Below are positions 48,717 through 57,081 of a stretch of 64,000 bases of DNA, in pieces. The stretch comes from DATAOG01 sp963753685. GTDB lineage: Bacteria; Pseudomonadota; Alphaproteobacteria; Geminicoccales; Geminicoccaceae. The DNA lies in contig CAVWDE010000011.1 of the NCBI GenBank assembly GCA_963753685.1, forward strand, positions 124,001 through 188,000, read 5' to 3'. Below the pieces are notes generated by a model, which had not been told where the DNA came from, did no database searches, and was given only the letters and a program-made list of their open reading frames with translations. How positions within the stretch are numbered: the stretch's first letter is position 1; each line of letters begins with the position of its first letter. Both the position numbers and the translations under genes were made by a program.

Positions 48717-48727
48717 GTTTTCCTTGG
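48701..48727 (+). terminator. Terminator overlapping the ydbL stop codon
   Basis: AACTCACGC and GCGTGAGTT form a 9-bp palindrome (48701-48719) with a single central base, in practice a 7-8 bp stem with a 3-5 base loop, followed by TTCCTT; with the stem's own last T's the tract reads TTTTCCTT. The stop codon of ydbL lies within the stem. Confidence 0.65.
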
Positions 48728-48789
48728 AAAGTTACGCGCAGCTGAACTATTGGCTTTGTCGTACATGTTTGACAGATGGGTCAGCGTCG

Positions 48790-49026
48790 ATGGCAATGTC
48801 CGAGGCGACGCTCGCGGTGAGGCTGCCGAAGGAGCTGGCCGACGAGCTTGACGAGCTGGCCCGGGAGACCGGGCGGAGCAAGAGCTACTATGCCCGGCAG
48901 GCCATCATCGAGTTCCTCGAGGACCGCGCCGACTATCTGCATGCCATCGCCGCCCTCGAGCGCGAGGAGGGCCTGCCCAATCTCACCTTCGAGCAGGTCG
49001 AGCAAGAGCTTGGCCTGGACGATTGA
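48790..49026 (+). CDS. RHH-type antitoxin (RelB-like)
   Basis: 78 residues. A ribbon-helix-helix DNA-binding domain at the N-terminus (SEATLAVRLPKELADELDEL, then ARETGRSKSYYARQAIIEFL) and an acidic C-terminal toxin-binding tail (LEREEGLPNLTFEQVEQELG). Family members of this shape pair with RelE/ParE toxins and repress their own operon. ATG 48790; a longer frame from 48724 has no support. The toxin gene overlaps its end by 17 bases. Confidence 0.87.
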   Translation: MAMSEATLAVRLPKELADELDELARETGRSKSYYARQAIIEFLEDRADYLHAIAALEREEGLPNLTFEQVEQELGLDD

Positions 49027-49276
49027 GTTCCGGCCCAACGCCCGCAGCGAGTTGAGGCGCCTCGACCGGCCGGTTCAACGCCGGATCCGGCAGTTCCTCC
49101 GAGAACGTGTGATGGCGATCGGCGATCCGCGCCAACTCGGCAAGCCATTGCACGGCGACAAAGGCGATCTCTGGTCCTATCGCGTGGGCGACTATCGGAT
49201 CGTGTGCCTGATCGAGGATCGGCGCTTGGTTGTGGTCGTGGTCTCGGTCGGCCATCGCCGCGAGGTCTACCGCTGA
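49010..49276 (+). CDS. RelE/ParE-family toxin
   Basis: 88 residues: WTIEFRPNARSELRRLDRPV, IRQFLRERVMAIGDPRQLGK, LHGDKGDLWSYRVGDYRIV, and a final VVVVVSVGHRREVYR. The Arg/Lys/Tyr pattern (W.YR.GDYRI..., HR..VY) is that of RelE mRNA endonucleases acting in the ribosomal A site. TTG start at 49010 giving MAWTIEF, the usual N-terminus. The weak start inside the antitoxin gene makes toxin synthesis depend on antitoxin translation. Intact pair; the third toxin-antitoxin type locus in this window. Confidence 0.87.
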   Translation: MAWTIEFRPNARSELRRLDRPVQRRIRQFLRERVMAIGDPRQLGKPLHGDKGDLWSYRVGDYRIVCLIEDRRLVVVVVSVGHRREVYR

Positions 49277-49370
49277 CGCCACGAGGCCAACGGGTCCGAG
49301 CCAGAATTGACTCGCCCGGCGCGCCTTGGGACCTATCGTCATAGCGTCGGGTTCAAGTCGGGGACCGAGC

Positions 49371-49847
49371 ATGGCGCAGACCGCGATCAACCCCAGCCGC
49401 CCTGGCACGCGGACGCTCGCGCGGGCGCCCGCGCTGGCGCTAGCGTTGCTCGCGGCCATGGCGCTCGCCGGCTGCGCGTCCGGGCCGAAGCCGATCCTCT
49501 ACCCGAACGAGCGACTGAAGGCGGTCGGCCAGGCGCAGGCCGATCAGGACATCGCCGAGTGCCGCGACATGGCCACCAACGCCGGCGCCTCGGAGGGCTC
49601 GAGCCAGGCGAAGCAGGCGGCCGGCAGCACCGCGGTCGGCGGCGCGGTCGGGGGTGCCACCGGGGCGGTCGGCGGCGCGATCCTGGGCAGCGCCGGCACC
49701 GGCGCCGCGGTCGGCGCCGCGACCGGCGCCACCGCCGGCCTGCTGCGCTCGATGTTCAGCGGCGGCGGCGGGCCGAGCCCGGCCTACCGCAACTTCGTCG
49801 ACCACTGCCTCCACGAGCGCGGCTACGAGCCGGTGGGGTGGGAGTAG
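49371..49847 (+). CDS. Glycine-zipper lipoprotein
   Basis: 158 residues. The signal ends in the lipobox MALAGC. After a short polar segment (ERLKAVGQAQADQDIAECRD) comes a glycine-zipper membrane-interacting stretch (VGGAVGGATGAVGGAILGSA; GTGAAVGAATGATAGLLRSM), then a conserved end PAYRNFVDHCLHERGYEPVG. Such proteins are found in alphaproteobacterial envelopes; function unknown. ATG 49371 gives a compact signal peptide and is preferred to the upstream GTG-type start at 49326. The 3' end recurs at 50791-50859. Confidence 0.85.
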   Translation: MAQTAINPSRPGTRTLARAPALALALLAAMALAGCASGPKPILYPNERLKAVGQAQADQDIAECRDMATNAGASEGSSQAKQAAGSTAVGGAVGGATGAVGGAILGSAGTGAAVGAATGATAGLLRSMFSGGGGPSPAYRNFVDHCLHERGYEPVGWE

Positions 49848-49950
49848 GACTCGATTCACCCCTTTTGGCTTGCCGGCTCACCTGCTACGTTGGCGCCGAG
49901 ACGCTCGAGAGTAACAAACGTGACGGGAATGCCGACGGTCAGGAGGTATT

Positions 49951-50709
49951 ATGGCTTGGCCTCATCCGAAGCAGCTGGTGTCACGAGTTCTTCCATCCGC
50001 TGTGCGATATGTCCTGAAAGAGCCCCACGCGATGCTTTCGGGCCCGGTTTGGCACTGTCCGATCTGCGGCCGCGATGGGCGTTTTTTACCGGCACGCGGG
50101 CGTCGTTTTGCATTGTGCCGGCACTGCCAATCGCTCGAGCGGCACCGCCTGCTCTGGCATGTGATCTCGAATATGACCTTGCCCGAGCCAGTCTTACATC
50201 TTGCACCGGAGCACGGTATCAGTCCCCGTCTTCGGCAGCGGTATCGAGACTACCAGACAGCAGACCTGCAGAACCCTTGTCCGGTCGACCATCCCGGTTG
50301 TGACCTCACTGACATGCCATTTTCGAGCGCGAGCTTCGGCAGCGTGATTGCTTGCCATGTCTTGGAGCATATTCAAAACGATCACAAAGCCATTGCGGAG
50401 ATTGCCCGGGTCCTCCGGACCGGCGGCATCGCAATCCTGCCCGTGCCGATCGTGGCGGCGCGCACCATCGAGTACTCTGCGCCGGTGTCAACCGAGAACG
50501 ACCACGTGCGGGCGCCGGGCGCTGATTACCATGACCGCCTGCGCGGCGCGTTCTCCGTCCACGTCGTGACCTCGGCCGACGTACCAGACCGATTGCAAAC
50601 TTGGATCTATGAAGATCGGACTGGCTGGCCGACCGCCACGAGCCCATATCGGCTGGCGATGCCTGGCGTCCGACATCAAGACATGATGCCGGTGGCGACG
50701 CGGCTCTAG
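49951..50709 (+). CDS. SAM-dependent methyltransferase with N-terminal zinc ribbon
   Basis: 252 residues. A four-cysteine ribbon, C36-P-I-C39 and C56-R-H-C59-Q-S-L-E-R-H-R, precedes a class I methyltransferase core in which the acidic strand (VLHLAPEHG) replaces the usual DxGxG loop, and FSSASFGSVIACHVLEHIQN followed by EIARVLRTGG are the Methyltransf_11 post-motifs. Relatives with this layout occur in glycan and cell-surface clusters. The base and codon use differ from the neighbourhood: lower G+C, TTA and ATA-type codons, strong SD AGGAGG. It lies between the glycine-zipper gene and a truncated repeat of its end, consistent with a recent arrival. Confidence 0.82.
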   Translation: MAWPHPKQLVSRVLPSAVRYVLKEPHAMLSGPVWHCPICGRDGRFLPARGRRFALCRHCQSLERHRLLWHVISNMTLPEPVLHLAPEHGISPRLRQRYRDYQTADLQNPCPVDHPGCDLTDMPFSSASFGSVIACHVLEHIQNDHKAIAEIARVLRTGGIAILPVPIVAARTIEYSAPVSTENDHVRAPGADYHDRLRGAFSVHVVTSADVPDRLQTWIYEDRTGWPTATSPYRLAMPGVRHQDMMPVATRL

Positions 50710-50766
50710 ACCTATGTTCGCCCGCTGCCGCGGTCGGCGCCATGGGGCCGGCTGCCGGGTTCGCTG

Positions 50767-50859
50767 GTTAGCGGCGGCACCCGCCCAATTCCGGCCTATC
50801 GCAACTTCGTCGACCATTGCCTCCACGAGCGCGGCTACGAGCCGGTCGGCTGGGAGTAG
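50767..50859 (+). pseudogene. Truncated second copy of the glycine-zipper lipoprotein
   Basis: Reads SGGTRPIPAYRNFVDHCLHE...GWE and a stop, nearly the same as the end of the gene at 49371-49847. Over the last 69 bases only four positions differ (49779-49847 against 50791-50859), and all four are synonymous third positions. Upstream, 50729-50766 retains a faint glycine-zipper-like stretch (AAVGAMGPAAG) in another frame with a stop. There is no start, so it is a remnant. Confidence 0.83.
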
Positions 50860-50873
50860 CCCGGCGCGCCTGC

Positions 50874-51929
50874 TCAGCCCTTGACCGCGCCGACCAGCAT
50901 GCCGCGGCGGATGTAGCGCTCGAGCGCGATCGCCATCAGCACGACCGGGGCGACCATGATCAGGATCAGGACCGACATGTACCACCACTGCGGCCCGCGC
51001 GTGGCGTTCTGAGCCGCGATCAGGAGCGGCAGGGTCTGGGTGTTGGCGGTCGAGAGCATCAGCGCCAGAAGATATTCGTTCCAGGTCAGGATCAGCATCA
51101 ACAGGAACGCCGAGGCGAGGGCCGCGCGCGCGATCGGCAGCACGATCGACCAGAAGATCCTGAAGCGCGAGGCGCCGTCGATCATCGCCAACTCCTCGAG
51201 CTCGAGCGGCACCGTCTGGAAAAAATCGCGCATCAGCCAGACCACGATCGGCAGGTTGACCGCGACGTAGGTGATGATCAGCGCGGCCAGCGAATCCCGC
51301 AGGCCCATCTGCTGGAACAAGACGTAGACCGGGATGACCACCGCGACCGGCGGCAGGATGCGCTGAGAGATCATCCAGAACGCGATGTCGTCGTTGCCGA
51401 GCGCGCGCCTGAAGCGCCGCCCCACGGTCTGGACCAGCAGCAGGAAGAGGGCCAGCGCCAGGGCGAGCGCGATCTCCCAGGCGACGTCGAAGCCGACCAC
51501 GAGGATGATCGCGACCACCACCGCGAGCACGAACAGGCCGATGTTGCCCAGCCGCGGCCGGTAGGTCATGCGTGCGAGGCCGTAGCCCGCCATGCTGCCC
51601 AGCACCAGCGCGATCACCGAGCTCGCGAGCGCCACGATCACCGAGTGCAGATAGGGCCGGAAGGTGTCGGGGCCGAGATCGACGAAGATGTACTTCCAGG
51701 CGTGCAGTGACGGCTGGAAGTCGACCCATGGCAGGTAGAACGGGCCGTCGTTGACCGCCAGCGGGATCTTGAACGAGGTGATGAACACCCAATAGAGCGG
51801 GAACAGCACGATGAACGCCCAAAAGCCCAGCGCCAAGTAGGCGAGCGCCATGCTGAGCGGCGAGGGATCGAGGGCGCGCCGCGGCCGGATCAGCCAGGCG
51901 AGCCCGAGCGCCGGCGGCCGCGCGCTCAT
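50874..51929 (-). CDS. Sugar ABC transporter permease (MalG type)
   Basis: 351 residues, inner membrane. Binding-protein-dependent transport permease with the ATPase-contacting EAA loop ELEELAMIDGASRFRIFWSI and the typical end (GPQWWYMSVLILIMVAPVVL; LERYIRRGMLVGAVKG). An insertion of about 50 residues (128-178, two hydrophobic stretches VFVLAVVVAIILVVGF-like and ALALALALFLLLVQT) precedes NDDIAFWMISQRILPPVAVV, which normally follows the MalG second segment. ATG 51929 overlaps the stop of the other permease gene. The third gene of the transporter operon. Confidence 0.9.
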   Translation of the reverse strand: MSARPPALGLAWLIRPRRALDPSPLSMALAYLALGFWAFIVLFPLYWVFITSFKIPLAVNDGPFYLPWVDFQPSLHAWKYIFVDLGPDTFRPYLHSVIVALASSVIALVLGSMAGYGLARMTYRPRLGNIGLFVLAVVVAIILVVGFDVAWEIALALALALFLLLVQTVGRRFRRALGNDDIAFWMISQRILPPVAVVIPVYVLFQQMGLRDSLAALIITYVAVNLPIVVWLMRDFFQTVPLELEELAMIDGASRFRIFWSIVLPIARAALASAFLLMLILTWNEYLLALMLSTANTQTLPLLIAAQNATRGPQWWYMSVLILIMVAPVVLMAIALERYIRRGMLVGAVKG

Positions 51930-53104
51930 GGCGGGGCCGCGGCCTCGGGCGGCCGCAGGAACGCGAGCAGCGACAGGCAGACGAACGCGACCACGAACAG
52001 GAGCATGTACGCGATCGCCGCCGAGCCGCCGAGATCGAGCGCGCGCCAGGCGACGTAGGAGTGCAAGGTCATCGATTCCGAGGCGATGCCCGGGCCGCCG
52101 TTGGTCAGCACGTTCGGCAGATCGACGATCTTGAACGCCTCGATCACGCGGATGATCACGACCGTGATCGAGACCGGCAGGATCGCGGGCCAGGTGACGT
52201 AGCGGAAGGTCTGCAAGCGCGAGGCGCCATCGACCAGCGCCGCCTCGCGCTGGTCCTGCGGCTGGCTCTCGATCGCCACCAGCAGCACGATGAACATGAA
52301 CGGGATCCACTGCCAGGCGTCGCCGATCATGACCGCCATGCGCGCGCCCCAGGGATCGACCACCCAGGAGGTCTCGCCCCAGCCGAAAAACTGCCAGATC
52401 GGGCTGAACGGGCCCTTGGTCGTGTCGGTCAGCATGCGGAAGGTGTAGGCGATGCCGACCGGCGTGATCATCATCGGCAGGAAGAACACCACCCGGAAGA
52501 ACTTGCGGCCGGGCAGATTCTGGGTGCAGAGCAGGGCGAGGCCGAGACCGATGGTATACTGCACCGCGACCCCGATGCCGACGTAGAAGAGGGTCACGAC
52601 CAGGCTGCCGGGATGGCCGCCGCCGGTGTTGGTGATCAGGATCAGCAAGAGGCCGAGCCAGGCGAGCGCCGCGACCAGGGTGCGGCGCAAGAGCGCAAAC
52701 CAGCCGACATCGTCGCGCCCTCCGTAGCGCACGAGGAGCCCCATCAGGGCGAGGGCGGCGACGCCGAGCGCGGTCAGGGCACCACCTCCCAGGTGGCCGA
52801 AGTCACCCAGGAAATGGAACTGCTCGCTGCCGAACAGCAGCTTCTTGTAGTTGTACAGGCCGATGAACTTGAGCTCGAAGCCGCCTTTCACGAAGCGGAA
52901 CCGGGCGAGCGACAGGTAGAGCGAGACGATCAGCGGGAAGATCGACATCGCGAGCACGACCAGCACCGCCGGCATCACGAACGCGGCCGGCGCGTGCTGG
53001 TCGAGGCGCCGGGTCAGGCCCTCCAGGCGAGAGGCCCGCGGCGCGGAGCCCGGCCCGATCCGCCGTGGCCCCGCGCCGGTATCGGTGGCCGCCGGACCGC
53101 TCAC
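51926..53104 (-). CDS. Sugar ABC transporter permease (MalF/UgpA type)
   Basis: 392 residues. First membrane segment about residues 40-62; the permease core includes FFRVVFFLPMMITPVGIAYT, IGDAWQWIPFMFIVLLVAIE and the EAA loop QREAALVDGASRLQTFRYVT. Longer than the usual ~300 because of an N-terminal basic extension and an insertion around 105-162 with two extra hydrophobic stretches. GTG start overlapping the binding-protein stop (GTGA). Substrate class: MalF-type carbohydrate uptake. Confidence 0.9.
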   Translation of the reverse strand: MSGPAATDTGAGPRRIGPGSAPRASRLEGLTRRLDQHAPAAFVMPAVLVVLAMSIFPLIVSLYLSLARFRFVKGGFELKFIGLYNYKKLLFGSEQFHFLGDFGHLGGGALTALGVAALALMGLLVRYGGRDDVGWFALLRRTLVAALAWLGLLLILITNTGGGHPGSLVVTLFYVGIGVAVQYTIGLGLALLCTQNLPGRKFFRVVFFLPMMITPVGIAYTFRMLTDTTKGPFSPIWQFFGWGETSWVVDPWGARMAVMIGDAWQWIPFMFIVLLVAIESQPQDQREAALVDGASRLQTFRYVTWPAILPVSITVVIIRVIEAFKIVDLPNVLTNGGPGIASESMTLHSYVAWRALDLGGSAAIAYMLLFVVAFVCLSLLAFLRPPEAAAPP

Positions 53105-54602
53105 TCGGTCTTGATGCCGAGCGTCGCCTTGTAGGCCGCGAGCTGCTCGTCCTTGCCCAACTCGTCGGTGATCTCGTTCCAGCCCTTCTCGATGTCGGCC
53201 ATCGCCTGGTCGCGATTGATCTCGCCCGCGAGCATGCGGCTGATCGCGGTGTCGAGCACGATCTGCTCATAGCGCTGGTTCTGCGGCACGCGCAGATCGA
53301 GCACCATGTTGGGGCTGTTCAGGCTGTCGGCGATCGCGCCCAGATAGTTCTTGGCGGCCGCCTCGCTCATGCCGGCCTTGAGCCAGAGATCGAGGTTCTT
53401 GAACTGCGAGATCCGGTACGGATTGAAGCCGGTGATACCGATGGTCACGTCCTCGTTCGACTGCTTGGGCTGGCTCATGTAGGAGAAGAAGTCGTAGACC
53501 GCGGCCTTGACCTCGTCGGAGCTGTTGGCGTTGACGGCGCCCGACCAGCCGCCGAAGGCCGCGAACGGCGCGTGGTTGATGCCGTCGGTGGCATAGGGGC
53601 AGCGCTCGGCGTTGCAGTCGACGAGCTTGCCCGAGGCGCGATCGAGCACCTGGCTGGAGCCCGGCAGGATGACCGCGCCGACCTTGTCCTGGACCTTGGA
53701 GGTCGCGGGGTCGATCGCGAGCGTGCCGATGTCGCCCCAGTCGACCGACAGCGCGCAGCGCCCGGTCGTGAACAGGCCGCGGGTATCGCCGACGTCCAGG
53801 TTGATCTCGTCGGGCGGCCCGTATTTGGTGGTCGCGGCGTAGATGTCGAGCGCCTTGCCGAACGCCTCGTTGTTGAACAGCGGGCTCATGTCCTTGGTGT
53901 TGAAGAACGCGCCCTGGGCGGTGCCCTGCGACTGCAGGAAGCCGGCGGCCACCGAGATGATCATCCAGTAGGACTGGGCGTTGCGCTTCTTGGCGATGCA
54001 GGAGCCGTAGTCGGGCTTGCCGTCGCCGTTCAGGTCCTGGCCGTGGAAGGTCTTGGCGATCTCGAGGTAGTCGTCCCAGGTCTTGGGCGGATTGAGGCCT
54101 GCCTTCTTGAGCAGATCGCTTCGGTAGTAGACCATCTGGAAGTCGCCATCCAACGGGATCGTATAGATCTTGCCGTTGAAGGTGGCGCTGAAGTTGCGAA
54201 AGAAGGGCGCCACGTCGTCCCATTGCAGAGCCGGTCGGCCTTGACCCGGTCGGTCAGGTCCTCGAGATAGCCGGGGTCGATGTAGTCGACCATCCACTGC
54301 GGCGCGAAGACCATGCCGTCGATGCTGTTGGTGCCGGTGGCGAAGTCGGTCAAAAGCTTGTTGTAGAGGTCGGAGAACGGCACGGTCACGACGTTGATGG
54401 TGGCGCCGGTCAGCTTCTTGAAGTCGGGCGCGCGCCGCTGCAGCGGCTCGGCGATCTGCGGCCCGGTGAAGGTCATGACGGTCGCGGTCACGCCCTCGTG
54501 CTTCATCTGCGCCTGCGCCGCAACCGAGCAGAGGGCGACGCCGCCCGCCAGCGCCAGGGCCAGAGCGCTCGCCCCGGCCAGGCTGCGAGTCCCTGCTGTC
54601 AT
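53101..54602 (-). CDS. Sugar ABC transporter substrate-binding protein, one-base frameshift
   Basis: Periplasmic extracellular solute-binding protein of the MalE/UgpB kind. Signal peptide (about residues 1-32, ending AAQA), TATVMTFTGPQIAEPLQRRA, DFKKLTGATINVVTVPFSDL, then in the other frame QWDDVAPFFRNFSATFNGKI, IPLDGDFQMVYYRSDLLKKA and PKTWDDYLEIAKTFHG. The frames join at 54229-54235 if one C was lost (reading ADPALQWDD); the length is two over a multiple of three, as expected. Corrected about 500 residues, long for this family. ATG 54602 with GGGAGG upstream. The first gene of the three-gene transporter operon. Confidence 0.9.
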
Positions 54603-54788
54603 CTTGCTTGCCTCCCATGGTTGGCTCCGCGCTCACCGCATCTGGCGAGCGGGCCTGATGGTGTGGTAGCGCGCGGCCATCGGGAGATCAACTGGCGCCG
54701 CCGGCTGCGGATCGTCCGGAGCCTACCGGGGTGCAGCAATCGCGCGTCCCGGCTTGCGCGCCGCCGACCGTCGCGCGACTTTGGCAGC

Positions 54789-55016
54789 ATGCGATGCGCG
54801 CATCTGCTGATGACCGTCCTGCTGCTCGCCGGCTGCGCGCCGGCCACGCCGCACTCGCCGCCCTGGCTGGCGGAAGCTGGCGTGATCTACTGCTACCGCA
54901 CGATCGCCGACCCCGACTGCCATCGCCAGCCGCAGGTCGGGGGCGGGCGCCGCCTGATCGCCGCCGCCCCGGAGCTGTTCTTCACACCGGGCGTCGCAGG
55001 TTCGGACGGCGAGTAG
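54789..55016 (+). CDS. Small lipoprotein
   Basis: 75 residues; a short signal with lipobox LLLAGC, then a mature part with PPWLAEAGVIYCYRTIADPD and a second pair of cysteines at Y-C-Y and D-C-H that could form a disulfide. I do not recognise the family; similar short envelope lipoproteins are common. ATG 54789 with a weak upstream GGCAG. Divergent from the ABC operon with 186 bases between the starts, so it may share its regulatory region. Confidence 0.6.
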   Translation: MRCAHLLMTVLLLAGCAPATPHSPPWLAEAGVIYCYRTIADPDCHRQPQVGGGRRLIAAAPELFFTPGVAGSDGE

Positions 55017-55171
55017 GGGTAGAAAACGATGCTCGCCAAAGGAGCAGGCCCGCACGCTTGCCCCCGCTGGGAGGGCTCCAGGCGGCGCCAACGCCACCCT
55101 CCTGTACATTCTGATTGAGCGGAGCCGTCTACTACCGTACGTTGCATGGAGACTTGATCACGAGCGGTGTC

Positions 55172-55726
55172 GTGGCGACAAGCTCCGTCCATCTGGCAAT
55201 TCCGGCGCTCAGCTTCGGCCGCCGAACCGACGTGATCCTCCGGTGGTTGAAACGCCCGGGCGACGAGGTCGCATCACTGGAGCCGATTGCGCGTCTGGTG
55301 GGCGGCGACGAATGGCTGCTGCTGGTTCCGAACGGTTACTCGGGCCGGATCGGAGAGTGGCTCGCGCGCTCCGGATCGCCCGTGGTGCCCTGCGAGCCGG
55401 TCGTCAAGATCCTGGTAACTACCGAGCCGCAAGATGAGAACGAACAAAATGCGGACGAAGGGCTGTCCGAGACCGCGATTCCGTTCGCACACGCGCCGGT
55501 ACCCCGTCGAACGATCGTTGCCAGGATCATGCCTGAAGGAGAAGTCACGGTTTTCGCATGGATCGGCGCCGTAGCGCTGGTCGGGATGCTGTTGGCCGTA
55601 GTGTCGATGATCGCCTCTGCCTTCTTGACCGGGCCGTTGCCGCCGTTGCTGGGCGGCTGCTGCCTGGCACTGGTTGCAGGCGCTTTGTCCTACGGTCGCG
55701 ATCGCCTGGGACCATCGGATGGCTGA
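55172..55726 (+). CDS. Membrane protein with N-terminal lipoyl-like domain
   Basis: 184 residues. Residues about 5-80 have the two-sheet layout of biotinyl/lipoyl domains: VHLAIPALSFGRRTDVILRW, LKRPGDEVASLEPIARL and NGYSGRIGEWLARSGSPVV. At the hairpin that normally carries the modified lysine (DKA) the sequence is GGDEWLLLV, so no lipoyl or biotinyl attachment is possible. Two hydrophobic helices follow (VFAWIGAVALVGMLLAVVSM and the next) after an acidic linker. GTG 55172 gives the N-terminus expected for such a domain; TTG at 55115 or 55154 are alternatives. Function unknown. Codon use is less G+C-rich than nearby genes. Confidence 0.65.
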   Translation: MATSSVHLAIPALSFGRRTDVILRWLKRPGDEVASLEPIARLVGGDEWLLLVPNGYSGRIGEWLARSGSPVVPCEPVVKILVTTEPQDENEQNADEGLSETAIPFAHAPVPRRTIVARIMPEGEVTVFAWIGAVALVGMLLAVVSMIASAFLTGPLPPLLGGCCLALVAGALSYGRDRLGPSDG

Positions 55727-55982
55727 CTTTCCGGAGCATTCCGCTCGCGCCGCGATCGAACTCATTCAGCGTCACGCCATCCAACCCATTATCGGCCTGT
55801 CGCTGATCTTCTTCAGCAGCTCCTTCATCCGAGCGGGCCTCGACGCGGCCGCCGACGACCCTCTCTATTGGATCTGCCGCGTCGGTGCCGGTGCGTTTGC
55901 GCTCGTGGGCTTGGTGGCCGTGGCGCACGACATCTGGCATCGGATGAGGGAACGCTCGCGGATTCAGGACTCGGCCGTTTAG
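55719..55982 (+). CDS. Small membrane protein of unknown function
   Basis: 87 residues with two hydrophobic segments (AIQPIIGLSLIFFSSSFIRA and CRVGAGAFALVGLVAVAHDI) and a charged end HRMRERSRIQDSAV. I do not recognise it. It overlaps the end of the lipoyl-like gene by 8 bases and shares its lower G+C, so the two are probably one transcription unit and may act together. The ATG at 55719 is preferred over an upstream start at 55674 for the overlap. Confidence 0.6.
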   Translation: MADFPEHSARAAIELIQRHAIQPIIGLSLIFFSSSFIRAGLDAAADDPLYWICRVGAGAFALVGLVAVAHDIWHRMRERSRIQDSAV

Positions 55983-56061
55983 CTTCTCCGTGATCTGCTC
56001 GGTGGCACGCGGCAGGCTCGCGAGCTATGGTGCCGCTCCAGGGCACCAGGGGAGGCAGGCG

Positions 56062-57081
56062 ATGCAGGCGAGCGAGAGGCGGCGGCTCGGCAAGTCCGGA
56101 GTCGAAGTGACGACCATGGGCTTCGGCGGCGCGCCGCTCGGCAACCTGTTCGAGGTGTTGTCGGATGCTACCACCTGGGCCACGGTGCGCGCCTGCTACG
56201 ACGCCGGCATCCGCTACTTCGACACCGCGCCGCTCTATGGCTATGGCCTCGGCGAGCATCGGATCGGCGAGGCGCTGCGCGGCCGCGAGCGCGACACCTT
56301 CGTGCTGTCGACCAAGGTCGGGCGCCTGCTCAAGCCTGGCGACCCCAAGACGCTGGACCATGGGCCCTTCAAGGACGCGCTGCCGTTCGCCGAGGTCTAC
56401 GACTACTCCTACGATGGCGTCATGCGCTCGGTCGAGGACAGCCTGCAGCGCCTCGGCATGCACCGGATCGACATCCTTTTGGTGCACGACCTCGACGTCT
56501 GGACCCACGGCTCGGAGGCCGTGCGCCAGCAGCTGGTCGGCGAGTTCATGGCCGGCGGCTACAAGGCCATGGCGGAATTGCGCGAGCAGGGCGTGGTGCG
56601 CGCGATCGGCGCCGGGCTCAACGAGACCGCCGCCTGCCAGGACCTCGCCCTGCGCGGCGACTTCGACTGCTTCCTGCTCGCCGGCCGCTACACCCTGCTC
56701 GAGCAGGCGCCGCTCGACGAATTCCTGCCGCTGTGCGAACAGCGCGGCATCGGGCTGATCATCGGCGGCGTCTACAACACCGGCATCCTTGCGACCGGCG
56801 CGATCGAGGGGGCCTACTTCCAATATGCGCCGGCCAAGCCCGAGATCCTGGAGCGGGTGCGCCGGATCGAAGCCGTCTGCGCCCGCCACGGCGTCCGCCT
56901 GCCGACCGCGGCGCTGCAGTTCCCGCTCGGCCATCCGGCGGTCGCGACCGTGATCCCCGGCACCCGCGCGCCGGCCGAGGTCGAGCAGAACCTCGCGATC
57001 TTCGCGCCCCGGATCCCGGCCGACTTCTGGGCCGAGCTCAAGCAGGCGGGCCTGCTGCGCCAGGACGCGCCGACGCCCTGA
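56062..57081 (+). CDS. Aldo/keto reductase (D-threo-aldose 1-dehydrogenase type)
   Basis: 339 residues, AKR fold with the complete catalytic tetrad: D54 and Y59 (YFDTAPLYGYGLGEHRIG), K85 (STKVGRLL) and H142 (LLVHDLD). The opening LGKSGVEVTTMGFGGAPLGN is typical of the L-fucose dehydrogenase / D-threo-aldose dehydrogenase / pyridoxal 4-dehydrogenase group. GGGGAGG lies 9 bases before the ATG at 56062. Placed between the sugar transporter and a sugar kinase, which supports oxidation of a free aldose such as L-fucose or D-arabinose; the exact sugar is not shown by sequence. Its last 44 bases overlap the kinase gene on the other strand. Confidence 0.87.
   Translation: MQASERRRLGKSGVEVTTMGFGGAPLGNLFEVLSDATTWATVRACYDAGIRYFDTAPLYGYGLGEHRIGEALRGRERDTFVLSTKVGRLLKPGDPKTLDHGPFKDALPFAEVYDYSYDGVMRSVEDSLQRLGMHRIDILLVHDLDVWTHGSEAVRQQLVGEFMAGGYKAMAELREQGVVRAIGAGLNETAACQDLALRGDFDCFLLAGRYTLLEQAPLDEFLPLCEQRGIGLIIGGVYNTGILATGAIEGAYFQYAPAKPEILERVRRIEAVCARHGVRLPTAALQFPLGHPAVATVIPGTRAPAEVEQNLAIFAPRIPADFWAELKQAGLLRQDAPTP

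Noticed and set aside
49340..49370. GGTTCAAGTC resembling a tRNA T-arm before the glycine-zipper gene
   Set aside because: No acceptor stem, anticodon arm or CCA-proximal pairing could be found around it.
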